From positions 186,001 to 250,000 of the forward strand of contig NZ_CP163443.1 of the NCBI RefSeq assembly GCF_041053055.1: a stretch of 64,000 nucleotides of DNA, read 5' to 3'. Position 1 is the first letter of the stretch. Every line of letters begins with the position of its first letter. Shown piece after piece: positions 34,282-43,526 of this stretch. The DNA comes from Streptomyces sp. R41 (GTDB lineage Bacteria > Actinomycetota > Actinomycetes > Streptomycetales > Streptomycetaceae). The notes below the pieces were generated by a model. The model made no database searches, had not been told where the DNA came from, and worked only from the letters and a program-made list of their open reading frames with translations. A program made the translations under genes and the position numbers.

Positions 34282-34293
34282 CAACGGCGCGCA

Positions 34294-34845
34294 TTGCACG
34301 GAACACCGCCGTGCCGTGCTCGCCGTGCAGCGGCCGGCTTCTCCGTCAGCAGCCTGAACATGCCGGTGTTTCCTGCGGCGTTGAGCCGTCACTGCCGTGC
34401 CATCATGCAGGCCGCTCTCGATCACCCGCAGCCGGTGGAGCCGGGTGGGCGGCAGCGTCCGGGCGAGTACATCAGCATCGGCTCCTTCACCAACCTCGCG
34501 GCCGACGTGAAGGCGTTCGCCATCTGGCTGGATGCGCACGGGATCAGCGATTTCCGCGAGGTGACCGACGTCGTGCTGGACCTCATCGAGGACTTCCAGG
34601 CCCGCGTTCGGGCCCAGGGCCACACGCCGTTGGTGGCTCAGGCACTGGCGGAGCAGATCTCTGAGCTCAAGGAAAAGCTCGCCGGCACGGCGACGGCCCT
34701 GGCTGCCGAGCGCGCCACCACAGCGATACTGAGAAAGATCGTCGCGGAGCTCGATCTCGAACTACATGCCGCACGTGACGGGAGCGGACCCGTGCCGATC
34801 GCGAGCCTGCCCGCCCGGCGCCGTCGGCCCGCCTCAGGGTCCTGA
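34294..34845 (+). pseudogene. Chimeric remnant of a Tn554-like recombinase/DUF6262 gene set
   Basis: The first half (about 34360-34575) reads MPVFPAALSRHCRAIMQAAL and ISIGSFTNLAADVKAFAIWL, then DAHGISDFREVTD, like the SAM-like N-terminal domain of tyrosine recombinases. The second half (AEQISELKEKLAGTATALAA, ERATTAILRKIVAELDLEL) is a coiled coil like the end of DUF6262/TnpC proteins. In Tn554-type elements these belong to different genes, so an internal deletion seems to have fused them. The frame is open but the product is unlikely to work. Confidence 0.45.
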
Positions 34846-34937
34846 ACGCCGCGGCTGTGTCTCGTCGGAGAGTTGATCCCCGTTCGGCGACGGTACCTGC
34901 GGACGTCGTTGCAGAGCGGGTGCATAGGATCGCCGGC

Positions 34938-35675
34938 ATGACACTGCGACCTGTTCTGGTGAACATAAAGGCTGTTGATGACTCGGCGGTCGGCCGGTTC
35001 TGGGCGGAGGCGCTCGGCTGGGGTGTTTCCAGCCAGGAACCCGGCGCGACCGCTGCCAAACCCGCCGGCTTCGATTGGCTGGACCCGGTCGGTGTCTGCA
35101 TCGACGTCATTGCCGTCCCGGAACCCAAGACGGCGACAAAGAACCGTGTGCACCTCGATCTCGCCACCACCTCTGCGGCCCATCAGGCGGAGTTGGTCGC
35201 GCGCCTCCGGTCTCTCGGTGCGACGCCCGCCCACGTGGGCCAGGGCGATGTGCCGTGGACGGTCCTCGCCGACCCGGAGGGCAACGAGTTCTGCGTGCTG
35301 GAGCCTCGGGAGATCTACCGGGACACCGGGCCGATCGCCCGGGTGGTGGTCGACTGTGCGGATCCGAGGGCCATGGCCCGGTTCTGGGACGAGGCGATGG
35401 ACTGGACCCTGCGCGAGGTGACCGACGATCATGCGGTGTGGCGCTCCGCCAAGGGTGTCGGCCCGTATCTCGAGTTCCTCCGCACTGGCGTGAAGACCGT
35501 GCCGGACCGCGTCCATCTTGACCTGGTGCCGGACGCCGGTGACGACAAAGCGGCGGAGGTGGCCCGGCTGCGGGCCCTCGGCGCCACCGACCTCGACGTC
35601 GGCCAGGGCGACGTCCCGTGGACGTGCCTGGCCGACCCGGAGGGCCACGAGTTCTGCGTCCTCGCCCGGTCCTGA
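34938..35675 (+). CDS. Two-domain VOC-family (glyoxalase-like) protein
   Basis: The 245-aa product contains two homologous VOC units, residues about 5-120 and 127-243. Each begins with a strand and a RFWxEAxxW helix (AVGRFWAEALGW; AMARFWDEAMDW) and ends GQGDVPWTxLADPEGxEFCV. The near-identical endings show an internal duplication. AGGAT precedes ATG 34938. Such proteins in Streptomyces are usually uncharacterised resistance or isomerase-like proteins (glyoxalase_6 type). It stands alone between two decayed regions. Confidence 0.85.
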   Translation: MTLRPVLVNIKAVDDSAVGRFWAEALGWGVSSQEPGATAAKPAGFDWLDPVGVCIDVIAVPEPKTATKNRVHLDLATTSAAHQAELVARLRSLGATPAHVGQGDVPWTVLADPEGNEFCVLEPREIYRDTGPIARVVVDCADPRAMARFWDEAMDWTLREVTDDHAVWRSAKGVGPYLEFLRTGVKTVPDRVHLDLVPDAGDDKAAEVARLRALGATDLDVGQGDVPWTCLADPEGHEFCVLARS

Positions 35676-36004
35676 CGTGGAGCTTTGACGACACCCCGAC
35701 ACGTGAGCCCTGTCTGCTCATGCGCCATGACCCCTGGTGGGTTGCGCTGCGGCGTCTCAGTCGATTCGGGCGGCGAGAGCTTGCGTGTCGGGGGGGGCGA
35801 GATCAGCTCGCTCACCGAGCACAACACTCAACTCGCCAACCGATTCCTCATGTCGCCTGTCAAGCCGCGAGAGCAACGGGTGGCCTGGGCTCGTAGCACC
35901 GGCCGTCACGCAGGAGGGCCCCAGCCCCGCAGTCTGCCGAACCGGACCGCCGATGTGGTGACTCTACAGATGGCGACAGGTGAGATTCCGACAACTGGCT
36001 TTGC
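35676..36004. other. Intergenic region after the double-VOC gene
   Basis: I see no gene here. Open frames on both strands lack ribosome sites and resemble nothing. It borders the truncated 3' end of the ABC exporter pseudogene. Confidence 0.5.
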
Positions 36005-36858
36005 CTAATGAATGCCACAGCTCTGGGGCCAGCGCGGGTCTGTCTGTGACGTGGGTTCGTCGAGGATCAGCAGTGACGGGGAGCGGTACAGAGCCCGGGA
36101 GCAGGCGATGCGCTGCCACTGGCCGCCGGACAGTTCAGCTCCACCGAACACTTCCCGGGCAAGGAGGGTGTCGAGTCCGGCGGGCAGGTCTTCGACGGCC
36201 TGACGCATACCGACCGCGTCGAGTGCTGCCCACACGGGGCCGTCATCATGGGTGCGGGGCTGCCCGCGGGTGACGTTCTCCCGCACCCGCAGCGGCCATT
36301 GCCCAAAGATCCGCGGGACCACGCCGCTGTGGGTCCAAACGGAGGCGGGGTCGGTCTCGGCGAGATCCGTGCCGTTCCAGGTGACGCGGCCCTTGTCGGC
36401 AAGGTAGATGCCGGCAATCAGGCGGGTGAGCGTCGACTTCCCGGAACCGTTGACACCGACGATCGCGAGAATGTGTGACCCGCGTCGCCAGCGCCGTGGC
36501 CACGTACGCGACAGGGCCTGGTGCAGACGCTCGGAGACCGTGCCGCCGCCGAGGATCGGGCGCATGGCGTGGGCGGTCGCCGCCAGCAGGACGGCCGCGG
36601 CCGCCCCCGTGACAGCCGGGCAGGTCAGGAGCAGCAGTACCGCTCGACGGTCAATGCGCCAGGACATGTGACGATGCGGCGCAGGACGCTCGGGACCTGG
36701 GCGCACAGCTTGCGGAAGGACGCTTCACCGAGCGGGTTCACGGAGTATTCGCCCGAGTACCTGATCTCAGCGGGCGGAGGTGGGGGAACCGATCCGGTAG
36801 TCGGCTCTTGGGTGTCAGCAGGGGTCAACTGAGCTCCTTCGTCGGTCGCGTTGGGCAT
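36005..36858 (-). pseudogene. Decayed lantibiotic/peptide-type ABC exporter (membrane domain deleted)
   Basis: From ATG 36858 the frame gives a Pro/Thr-rich leader, then RYSGEYSVNPLGEASFRKLC and AQVPSVLRRIV. It shifts near 36665 into MSWRIDRRAVLLLLTCPAVT with MRPILGGGTVSERLHQA. An abrupt joint near 36510 then leads straight to the nucleotide-binding domain: Walker A GVNGSGKST, signature AELSGGQWQR, Walker B LLILDEPTS. Roughly 300 residues of membrane domain are missing, and the protein ends in junk soon after Walker B. Its relatives are single-chain exporters found in lanthipeptide clusters; none of the other genes of such a cluster is present. Confidence 0.75.
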
Positions 36859-37372
36859 TTGCGCGGTGGCGTCGACATCAACGACCCACGCCTCGATATC
36901 GAACTCACGTGTTTGAAACGGGAGTTGATCCGCAGGACAGAGCGATCCACGGCTCCTGCAGGGGTCATCGACCCTTGCGCCGCCAGAGCCACCTCCGCAG
37001 CGATCGATGGCCGAAACGCCGAGGCCGAGACCTGTGAGGCGGGTGGGGTTTCGGCCGCGCCGCCGCCGGGCGCGCTAGGCGGTGGTGATCGCCGCCTCTT
37101 GGTCAGTTCCCGGAACGCCGTGCATGGTCTGACCTGCTCCGGCGCGCAGCGTGGGTGACATACCGGTAGGCGGAACCGTCCTGCCGCGGGCGGGACGCCG
37201 GGCTCAAGGCTGGCGAAGTGCCAGCGAATGCGGGTCTCATCGACGCAGTGCGCCGACGACTCATCGCTTCAAGGTCCAAGGCCGGACGACGCGTGATCAC
37301 CCCGGGTCACACACCCAGCGCCTCGGCCTCCTATGCTCGGGTGCAACCATTCGAAACCAAAGGAGCGGAGCA
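36859..37372. other. Intergenic region upstream of the cyclophilin gene
   Basis: About 510 bases with no supportable gene. It includes the cyclophilin promoter; nothing else was recognised. Confidence 0.5.
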
Positions 37373-37864
37373 ATGAGCCAAAACGTCTTTTTCGAGGTGA
37401 CTGCCAACGGCGAGCCGATCGGCCGTATCGAGTTCAAACTCTTCGACGACGTCGTCCCGAAGACTGCGCGGAACTTCCGTGAGCTGGCCACAGGCGCGCA
37501 CGGCTTCGGCTACAAGGGCTCGCCGTTCCACCGCGTCATCCCGGACTTCATGCTCCAGGGCGGCGACTTCACCAACCAAAACGGCACGGGCGGCAAAAGC
37601 ATCTACGGCGAGAAGTTCGCCGACGAGAACTTTCAGCTCAAGCACACCAAGCCGGGCCTGCTGTCCATGGCCAATGCGGGCCCGAACACCAACGGCTCGC
37701 AGTTCTTCATCACCACCATCGTCACCGACTGGCTGGACGGCAAGCACGTCGTCTTCGGCGAGGTCGTCGAGGGCATGGACGTAGTGAAGGCGATCGAGGC
37801 GCTCGGCAGCCGTTCCGGCACCCCCGGCAAGAAGATCGTCATCTCCGACTGCGGCACTGTCTGA
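37373..37864 (+). CDS. Cyclophilin-type peptidyl-prolyl cis-trans isomerase
   Basis: This 163-aa single-domain cytosolic cyclophilin lacks a signal peptide. The catalytic and binding positions are present: [20 protein letters not shown] (Arg and Phe of the active site), [17 protein letters not shown], and [19 protein letters not shown] with the Trp that confers cyclosporin sensitivity. AGGAGCGGAGCA precedes ATG 37373. It catalyses proline isomerisation during folding. In sequence it is closer to eukaryotic-type cyclophilin A than to secreted bacterial forms, as is common in Streptomyces. Confidence 0.93.
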   Translation: MSQNVFFEVTANGEPIGRIEFKLFDDVVPKTARNFRELATGAHGFGYKGSPFHRVIPDFMLQGGDFTNQNGTGGKSIYGEKFADENFQLKHTKPGLLSMANAGPNTNGSQFFITTIVTDWLDGKHVVFGEVVEGMDVVKAIEALGSRSGTPGKKIVISDCGTV

Positions 37865-38271
37865 GCGGACTGACCGCGTGGCTGAGTCATACGGGGCCAC
37901 CACGCTCGGCGCCAGATGACGAGGCCACCCCTGTGCCAGTGCCGAGGCAGACGTAACCGTGGTTCTCGGACCTCGCGGTCACGGCCCGGGGCTGTTTGAG
38001 CCTGTCGGCCGACTCGAACTGCTCTTTCTCGAAGCCGGAAGGCGTGTCCGTTTGAGCCTGTGCCCAGGCGGACACGCCGACTGTCGGTCGTCTCCTACGG
38101 GGTGATGTGCCGGGCGTCTCGCCGCCGCGGGTAGTAGCCCACCCCCTCACATGCGGGCTGGCCGGCTGCCGGTGTCCGGTTGGTGGTGCCCGTGACCTCG
38201 AGGAGTTCCTCCGGCGCAGCCAGTTGTCGGCGTAGGACACGATGCTGGTGCGCGCTGGAAATCAATTCCCG

Positions 38272-38370
38272 GCGCCGACGACTTCGACGTTGACACCGCC
38301 GAACGCTACGGCTGGGTCAACCGTTCCCCTCCGGACAGCGAACTGGATGGCCTCGCCGACAACCTCGTTC
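38272..38370 (+). pseudogene. Fragment of an enoyl-CoA hydratase/isomerase (crotonase)
   Basis: One frame reads ADDFDVDTAERYGWVNRSPP then DSELDGLADNLV, matching the C-terminal AxxAexyGWVNRalPDaELdxfvdxLa segment of crotonases. Neither the oxyanion-hole region nor a start is present. The rest of 37865-38700 holds no recognisable gene. Confidence 0.5.
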
Positions 38371-38718
38371 CGTTACCGCTCGGCGATCACCTGGTTCCAG
38401 CACCACGGGCTGTGCCACGTGCACAAGCGCACCGTGAGGTTGCCGTGGCCTGCCATGGAACCCTGCACTGAGACCAACGCTAATTCATCTCGACATGAGT
38501 TTCGTCCTCCTCCGGGCCGCATCCCACCTCCACGCGGCCTCCTCCCTGCATCCGCGGCAGAGGACCAGATCCATGCCGGCCAGCCGATGACACGCCGGCA
38601 GACGCAGAAAAGGGAGCTGCCGGTGCTATAGGTCCGCACCCCTGCGGGGAACTCGCCCACCGCGGGGGCCTCCGAGGAGGCGTCGGCCGTGTTGTGCCGC
38701 AGGCGTCTCCCTCAAGGT

Positions 38719-39276
38719 TCAAATACTCAGCGTGATCGCAGCGGCGACACCGCCCAGGCCGAGGGCAAAGGCGGCCTCGCCCCATCCGCCCGCGCCCCAC
38801 CGGAAGAACCGGTCTACAGCAAGCCGGCCCGGGCCGATGGCAGCGACAGCCAGGGCAACCACGCAGATGCAGACGCTGTACTCCACGCCGCCGTCCGCCT
38901 CCCACAGACCATGAGCGCCGGTGACGGTCGCCATGGCATTGACCATCACACCGATCAGGGCAGCGGCCGCGAGTGGAGTGAACAGTCCCAGGGCCAGGCC
39001 GAGGCCACCGAGGAATTCGGACAGACTACCGATCACGGCGAAGAGTTTTCCCGGGCGGTAACCGAGGTCGGCGAACCCCTTGGCGGTCGCCGTCAGGCCG
39101 TCACCTCCGAAGATCCCGAACAATTTTTGAGCGCCGTGCGCGGCCATCAGCAGTCCGAAGGTCAGTCTGATCAGCAAAAGGCCGCAGTCGGCGGCGGACG
39201 CCGTCGCCTCGGTGGTGACGTGCGCTCGCGATTCCGTAGGACTCGAAAGACGGTACAAGATGCGCTTCGTATGCAT
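38719..39276 (-). CDS. DoxX-family membrane protein
   Basis: The 185-aa protein has four membrane segments. The DoxX core is LLIRLTFGLLMAAHGAQKLF, GIFGGDG, then FAVIGSLSEFLGGLGLALGL and the polar LFTPLAAAALIGVMVNA. ATG 39276 is preferred because GGAG lies 7 bases upstream; ATG 39282 would place it only 2 bases away. DoxX proteins associate with redox or thiosulfate systems in the membrane, and many actinobacterial ones are linked to oxidative-stress resistance. It is monocistronic, with remains of an AraC gene divergent from it. Confidence 0.82.
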   Translation of the reverse strand: MHTKRILYRLSSPTESRAHVTTEATASAADCGLLLIRLTFGLLMAAHGAQKLFGIFGGDGLTATAKGFADLGYRPGKLFAVIGSLSEFLGGLGLALGLFTPLAAAALIGVMVNAMATVTGAHGLWEADGGVEYSVCICVVALAVAAIGPGRLAVDRFFRWGAGGWGEAAFALGLGGVAAAITLSI

Positions 39277-39439
39277 TTCCATGCTCCGGAAAGAACGCCG
39301 GAACGGACGTACCCCCAGCTCGGACAGACGCCGAGGCACCGGTCGGCGGTAGGCCCTGCGCAGCATCGCAGAGCACGCACACACCACCCCTGCCGATCCT
39401 TCCCCAGCGACCACAATCATGCATCTGGGCGCCAGCTGC

Positions 39440-39565
39440 CGCACGGCAACCGCAAACGACCGTTACGGTTCCGAAAATGGTCTCAGCATGGCCTTCAAAC
39501 AGGTGACCGGCAGTTCCCCTCGCGCCTACCGCAACGGTCTGCCGACCCGCCTGAAGAATTGGCGG
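39440..39565 (+). pseudogene. AraC-family regulator, C-terminal helix-turn-helix fragment
   Basis: The frame contains NDRYGSENGLSMAFKQVTGS then SPRAYRNGLP, the second helix-turn-helix and tail of AraC regulators (VGYxSexaFsrAFKrxtGxSPxaYR). No ligand domain or first helix-turn-helix is present and there is no proper start. It is probably the broken former regulator of the DoxX gene. The stretch 39566-40124 shows no other gene. Confidence 0.55.
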
Positions 39566-40124
39566 GCCGTTCCCGGAGGTGGCCATACGCCGGAGCGCGC
39601 GGCAAGCGCGGTGCCCCGGTCCGCTGCCAAGTCTTCTCTGGTTGCACGGTCCAGACCGAGGGCAGCCGACAGCCGGGGCGTCCTCTCCAAGTCGCCGTTG
39701 CGCCAAGGGCGCGCAGTCGGCCGCCCCGGCAATTCGGCCGCTACAGCACTTGGTCAATGGTGAGGGGCAGCGAGCGGATGCGCGCGAATGAACCTTGTGG
39801 AGAATGAACTTGTGCTCCTCCGCTGCCGGCGCCACGAGAATTCCGTACTCGCAGTTCGGCGGAATGGATTCGCGGAATACACGTACGGGCGTGCCGGAAG
39901 GCCATCGCGTACCACTGCTACCGGATTCCATCATCGAGATCGACTCCGCCCTCCACCCTCCTCCGCGCCAAATGTCCGCGACGTCGGCGCGTTCCCGCTG
40001 TGAGTGCGCTTCGGCTTCGGCAGAATCGAGAAGGCGAGGGAGTGATGGTCCATTGTCGCGCGCACAGGCCGACTTGGGACATCAGCGGTCTGCATGTCTC
40101 GGCCACACAACGAAAAGGAACATC

Positions 40125-40874
40125 ATGAAGATCGTAGTTATCGGCGGGACCGGACTCATCGGCTCGAAAGTGATCACCCGGCTCACAGCGCACGGCCACG
40201 ACGCAGTTGCTGCATCTCCGAAAACCGGCGCCAATACAATTACCGGCGAGGGCCTCGCCGAAGTGCTGTCCGGCGCGGACGTGGTGGTCGACGTGACGAA
40301 CTCGCCGTCGTTCGAGGACCAGGCGGTCATGGACTTCTTCACGACATCGACGGCGAACCTGATTGCCGCGGAGAAGGAAGCCCGCGTCAGCCATCACGTG
40401 GCCCTGTCCATCGTCGGTGTCGAACGCCCTTCGGACGGGGGCTACTTCAAGGCCAAAGCCGCGCAGGAACAGTTGATCCGGGACTCGGGACTGCCGTACT
40501 CGATTGTGCACGCGACGCAATTCTTCGAATTCATCGGCGGCATCGCCGACACCGCGACCGACGGCGACACTGTCACGCTTCCGCCCGTGTCGTTCCAGCC
40601 GGTCGCTGCTGACGACGTCGCGGCTGCCGTAGCACGGACGGCAGTCGGCGAACCCGTGAACGGCATCGTAGACATTGCCGGCCCTGAAGCCGGCCGCTTC
40701 GACGAGATCGTCGCCCGGGTCCTTGAGAGCCGTAACGACCGCCGCAGAGTCGTCGCGGACCCGGCCGCCCCCTACTTCGGAGCCCACGTGAGCGAGAGGT
40801 CCCTCATCCCCGAAGAAGGCTCCCCCCATGGCGAAATCACTCTCGACGCCTGGCTCGAAGCGTCCGCCAAGTAA
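40125..40874 (+). CDS. NmrA-like NAD(P)-binding reductase (atypical SDR)
   Basis: The product is 249 aa with the N-terminal motif KIVVIGGTGLIGSKVITRL. ADVVVDVTNSPSFEDQAVMD and HHVALSIVGVERPSDGGYFK follow, and PYSIVHATQFFEF is where atypical SDRs bind substrate. There is no YxxxK pair. AAAAGGAACATC precedes ATG 40125. Proteins of this group act as NADPH-dependent reductases or redox sensors. It is transcribed alone. The target is unknown. Confidence 0.85.
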   Translation: MKIVVIGGTGLIGSKVITRLTAHGHDAVAASPKTGANTITGEGLAEVLSGADVVVDVTNSPSFEDQAVMDFFTTSTANLIAAEKEARVSHHVALSIVGVERPSDGGYFKAKAAQEQLIRDSGLPYSIVHATQFFEFIGGIADTATDGDTVTLPPVSFQPVAADDVAAAVARTAVGEPVNGIVDIAGPEAGRFDEIVARVLESRNDRRRVVADPAAPYFGAHVSERSLIPEEGSPHGEITLDAWLEASAK

Positions 40875-40967
40875 CCTGTCGCGCAATGCGGGGGTGCGGT
40901 ACACGAAGGTGTGCCGTACCTCCTCATAGAGTTCTACAACTCTTGGGCCATCGCTCTACGTAGTCGG

Positions 40968-41220
40968 CTAGGACGGTCGTGGAGCTCGCCCGTCCTTGCG
41001 CTGTTCCAGTTCCTCGTCATCGACGAGTACGAGCATGGGCTTACCCGGCTCGCACAGCATCGTGACGACGAACCGGCTCCGTATGTCTGGGCGGTTGTTG
41101 CCATCCTGGTAGTGGATCACGTCGCCTCCCGGCTCCCAGAGCGCCTCCCACTGCTGTCTTCCACGCCTACCGCTGCCCCTGATTTCCTGGGGGGTTTGCC
41201 ACCGGTTCCTTGTTCGCCAT
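40968..41220 (-). pseudogene. Small hypothetical gene, probably frameshifted
   Basis: An ATG at 41220 with a strong GGAGGTG upstream starts MANKEPVANPPGNQGQR and then stops. A neighbouring frame continues RGRQQWEALWEPGGDVIHYQ, then DGNNRPDIRSRFVVTMLCEP and GKPMLVLVDDEELEQ, to a TAG at 40968. The second part looks like a genuine small acidic protein; a GTG at 41120 could start its last 50 codons. A one-base indel would join the two. No family is recognised. The rest of 40875-41531 appears empty. Confidence 0.4.
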
Positions 41221-41531
41221 CACGCCACCTCCGGTCCGGCGCCGATGCGGACAGCCGATCGACCGAGCCGCAGGTGGCGTGTACCACCCTGCCCGGACCG
41301 AATGTCGCCTCGTCACGCAGACCAGGCAACCAATGATCACCATCCGCGCCCGGGTACCGACGGCCGTTATGCAGATTCCGCCGTCCCCATGGAGCTCAGC
41401 CATCGCTGCTCCCTGAGTGCAGGCGGTTACTGCTCGTACTCAGGCTCGTCCCAGGCGCCTGCCTCGGGACATGCCGGTCGGTGAATCCGCGCACCGCCCG
41501 TCGGCTTCCGCTCAACGCGCCCAGGAACCGA

Positions 41532-42734
41532 TCACGAACGTCGCCGTGCCGTGGCCGGCGCATTACGTGTGGGCGGAGCAGGCTCCGGCTGGGAGGCCGG
41601 CGGCGTCGGCTGCTTCTTCGAGGAGCGGAGGCCGCCGAGCAGCAGCCGTCTCGCGGGTCGTTCCACCGCCTCGTACAGCACCCAGGACAGGCCGAGGGAC
41701 ACAGTGAACGCGACGGCAGTGGCGGCCAGCCCCGCCGTCACACCGAAGCAAGGCGAGGTGCCGAGCACGTTGGTGCCGGCCCGCAGCACCAAAAGGTGAA
41801 CCATGTAGAAGGCGAACGAGAGTTCCCCCAGCCGTACCAGCCGCCGGTGACGCCACAGGGAGGGCAAACCGTGCAGGTCCGCGACAGCCGCTGCCGGAAT
41901 CAGCAGGGTGAAGCCGATGACGGTGCAGGTGGTGGCCGGGTAACCCGCGGTGACCTGCGGGACGAGGAAGTAGCCGATGATCGCCAGGGCGAGTGAGGCT
42001 TCCAGGCTCGGTCCGCGCCACCGGCCGATGAGCACCAGGCGGGCGGCGGCGGCGCCAAGGACGAACTCCGGCAGACGCGCGGCGGGCAAGGAATAGAGCG
42101 GTTGGCGCAGCCAGTGGTGCGCGTCTGCCCACGCCAGTGCCAGTACGGTCAGCACCGATACCGCCGCGAGCGCCGCCGATGCACGGGCGCCGAGACGACG
42201 CAGCAGGAGCGCCAGCAGCGGGAAGGCGGCGTAGAAGAAGGCCTCGCAGGCCAGCGACCAGCTGACCGGGTCCAGCGTCTGCCACCACGGCCGCCACCAG
42301 GAATGGACCAGCAGGACATTCGCCAGTCCCTGACGCAGCGTCGGCTTCGCCTGATGGGCCAACGTGTATGCCATGAGCAGCGCAACCGCGGCGATGACCA
42401 GATGCACGGGCAGGATGCGAGCGATGCGCCGCCGCCAGAAGGCGAGTGCGCGGTCGTTCGGCCGTGCGGACCACGCCAGTACGAAACCGGACAGCATGAA
42501 GAAGAAGGACACTCCGGCGGCGCCGGCCTCGAATCCCCATGTCAGGAAGCGACCGCCGGCGCCGCCGAAGTAGCGGAAGTTGTGCACGTGCAGTCCGAAG
42601 ACCAGCAGCGCGGCCACCCACCGCAGTCCGGTGAGGGACGGCAGTGAGGGCACCGAAGCGAGCGGAAGATTTTGGGGGCTGGTCGCAGTGGCGGTGGCGG
42701 GCGGCGTCCGGGTCGCCTTGTTCGCCGTCGTCAT
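41532..42734 (-). CDS. Acyltransferase-3 family membrane O-acyltransferase
   Basis: From ATG 42734 the protein is 400 aa with about ten membrane segments. The conserved first helix is LTGLRWVAALLVFGLHVHNF, where His is the catalytic position. FFMLSGFVLAWSARP and RRRIARILPVH give the RxxR region, and SWSLACEAFFYAAFPLL follows. AGGTGA lies upstream of the start. These enzymes transfer acetyl or other acyl groups to sugars, antibiotics or wall glycans. The Pro-rich C-terminal tail is cytosolic. There is no adjacent glycan cluster, so the substrate is unknown. Confidence 0.85.
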   Translation of the reverse strand: MTTANKATRTPPATATATSPQNLPLASVPSLPSLTGLRWVAALLVFGLHVHNFRYFGGAGGRFLTWGFEAGAAGVSFFFMLSGFVLAWSARPNDRALAFWRRRIARILPVHLVIAAVALLMAYTLAHQAKPTLRQGLANVLLVHSWWRPWWQTLDPVSWSLACEAFFYAAFPLLALLLRRLGARASAALAAVSVLTVLALAWADAHHWLRQPLYSLPAARLPEFVLGAAAARLVLIGRWRGPSLEASLALAIIGYFLVPQVTAGYPATTCTVIGFTLLIPAAAVADLHGLPSLWRHRRLVRLGELSFAFYMVHLLVLRAGTNVLGTSPCFGVTAGLAATAVAFTVSLGLSWVLYEAVERPARRLLLGGLRSSKKQPTPPASQPEPAPPTRNAPATARRRS

Positions 42735-42920
42735 CGAGTCACCTGCCGGGAGCGTTCGTGTGGGGCATGAAAGGGACCGTTGCCCGTTCGTCACCTTTCA
42801 TTCCGGTCACATAGGCAACATCACACCGGTGCCGACTGGCACCGGGGGCCACACGCCTTGACGCCAGGCAAGGACACGCCCGTATGGCCGACCGGGGAGA
42901 GCCGAAAGGGTGAGCGGGGA

Positions 42921-43526
42921 CTACTGACGTTGTCGCTGTGATGTCGTCAAGGTGAGGCCGGTTTCGGCGAGGCATCCGTCGATGCGCTTGCTGCGGTACT
43001 GAATCTGGCGGAGACCGTGCCGAAGCGTGCTGATGAGGTGGTCGGGGTCGGTGAAGGCGGTGTTGGTCTGGCTGCTGCGCCGCAGCAGGGACCAGATGCC
43101 CTCGACGGGGTTGAGGTCGGGTGCGTAGGCCGGCAGAAAGTAGCAGGTGATCCAGTCGTGGGTGTCGATGAACTCCCGTAATCGGCGGTCTTTGTGGACG
43201 TTGAGGTTGTCCCACACCAGCACGATCGGTGCGCCGAGTTGCCGGTGGGCGGCGATGAGCAGGTCGCGATAGTCGGTCCAGGTGAAACTGCGTCTGCCAC
43301 CGCGTTTGTGATCGAGATGCCGTTTGGGCCGGTAGATCAGCCGTGAGTGTTCGCCCTGCTTGTAGCAGGCGAGCGCGGCAACGGAGAAGCGGCGCTGGGA
43401 GCGTCCCCGGACCCGGATGACGGGTGTGTGGCCGCGTCGGGCCCAGGTCCGTGCGGTGGGCGGCGTCATCGAGAACCCGGCTTCGTCTTCGAAGCACAGC
43501 CAGGCGTCGAGCGCCGCCACGGCCCT
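42921..43526 (-). CDS. IS630 transposase, OrfB (DDE catalytic part)
   Basis: The -1 frame relative to OrfA gives AALDAWLCFEDEAGFSMTPP (first Asp/Glu), WDNLNVHKDRRLREF (second Asp) and PAYAPDLNPVEGIWSLLRR (catalytic Glu). These form a complete DDE domain of about 200 residues ending TTSQRQRQ. It has no convincing independent start. The TAG stop at 42921-42923 is built from the flanking TA duplication and the next host base, so the end of the protein depends on the insertion site. Confidence 0.8.
   Translation of the reverse strand, partial: RAVAALDAWLCFEDEAGFSMTPPTARTWARRGHTPVIRVRGRSQRRFSVAALACYKQGEHSRLIYRPKRHLDHKRGGRRSFTWTDYRDLLIAAHRQLGAPIVLVWDNLNVHKDRRLREFIDTHDWITCYFLPAYAPDLNPVEGIWSLLRRSSQTNTAFTDPDHLISTLRHGLRQIQYRSKRIDGCLAETGLTLTTSQRQRQ

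Noticed and set aside
37887..38240. Minus-strand open frame beginning with a YADN motif that recalls reverse transcriptases
   Set aside because: Only four residues match. No other RT motif, intron structure or ribosome site is present.
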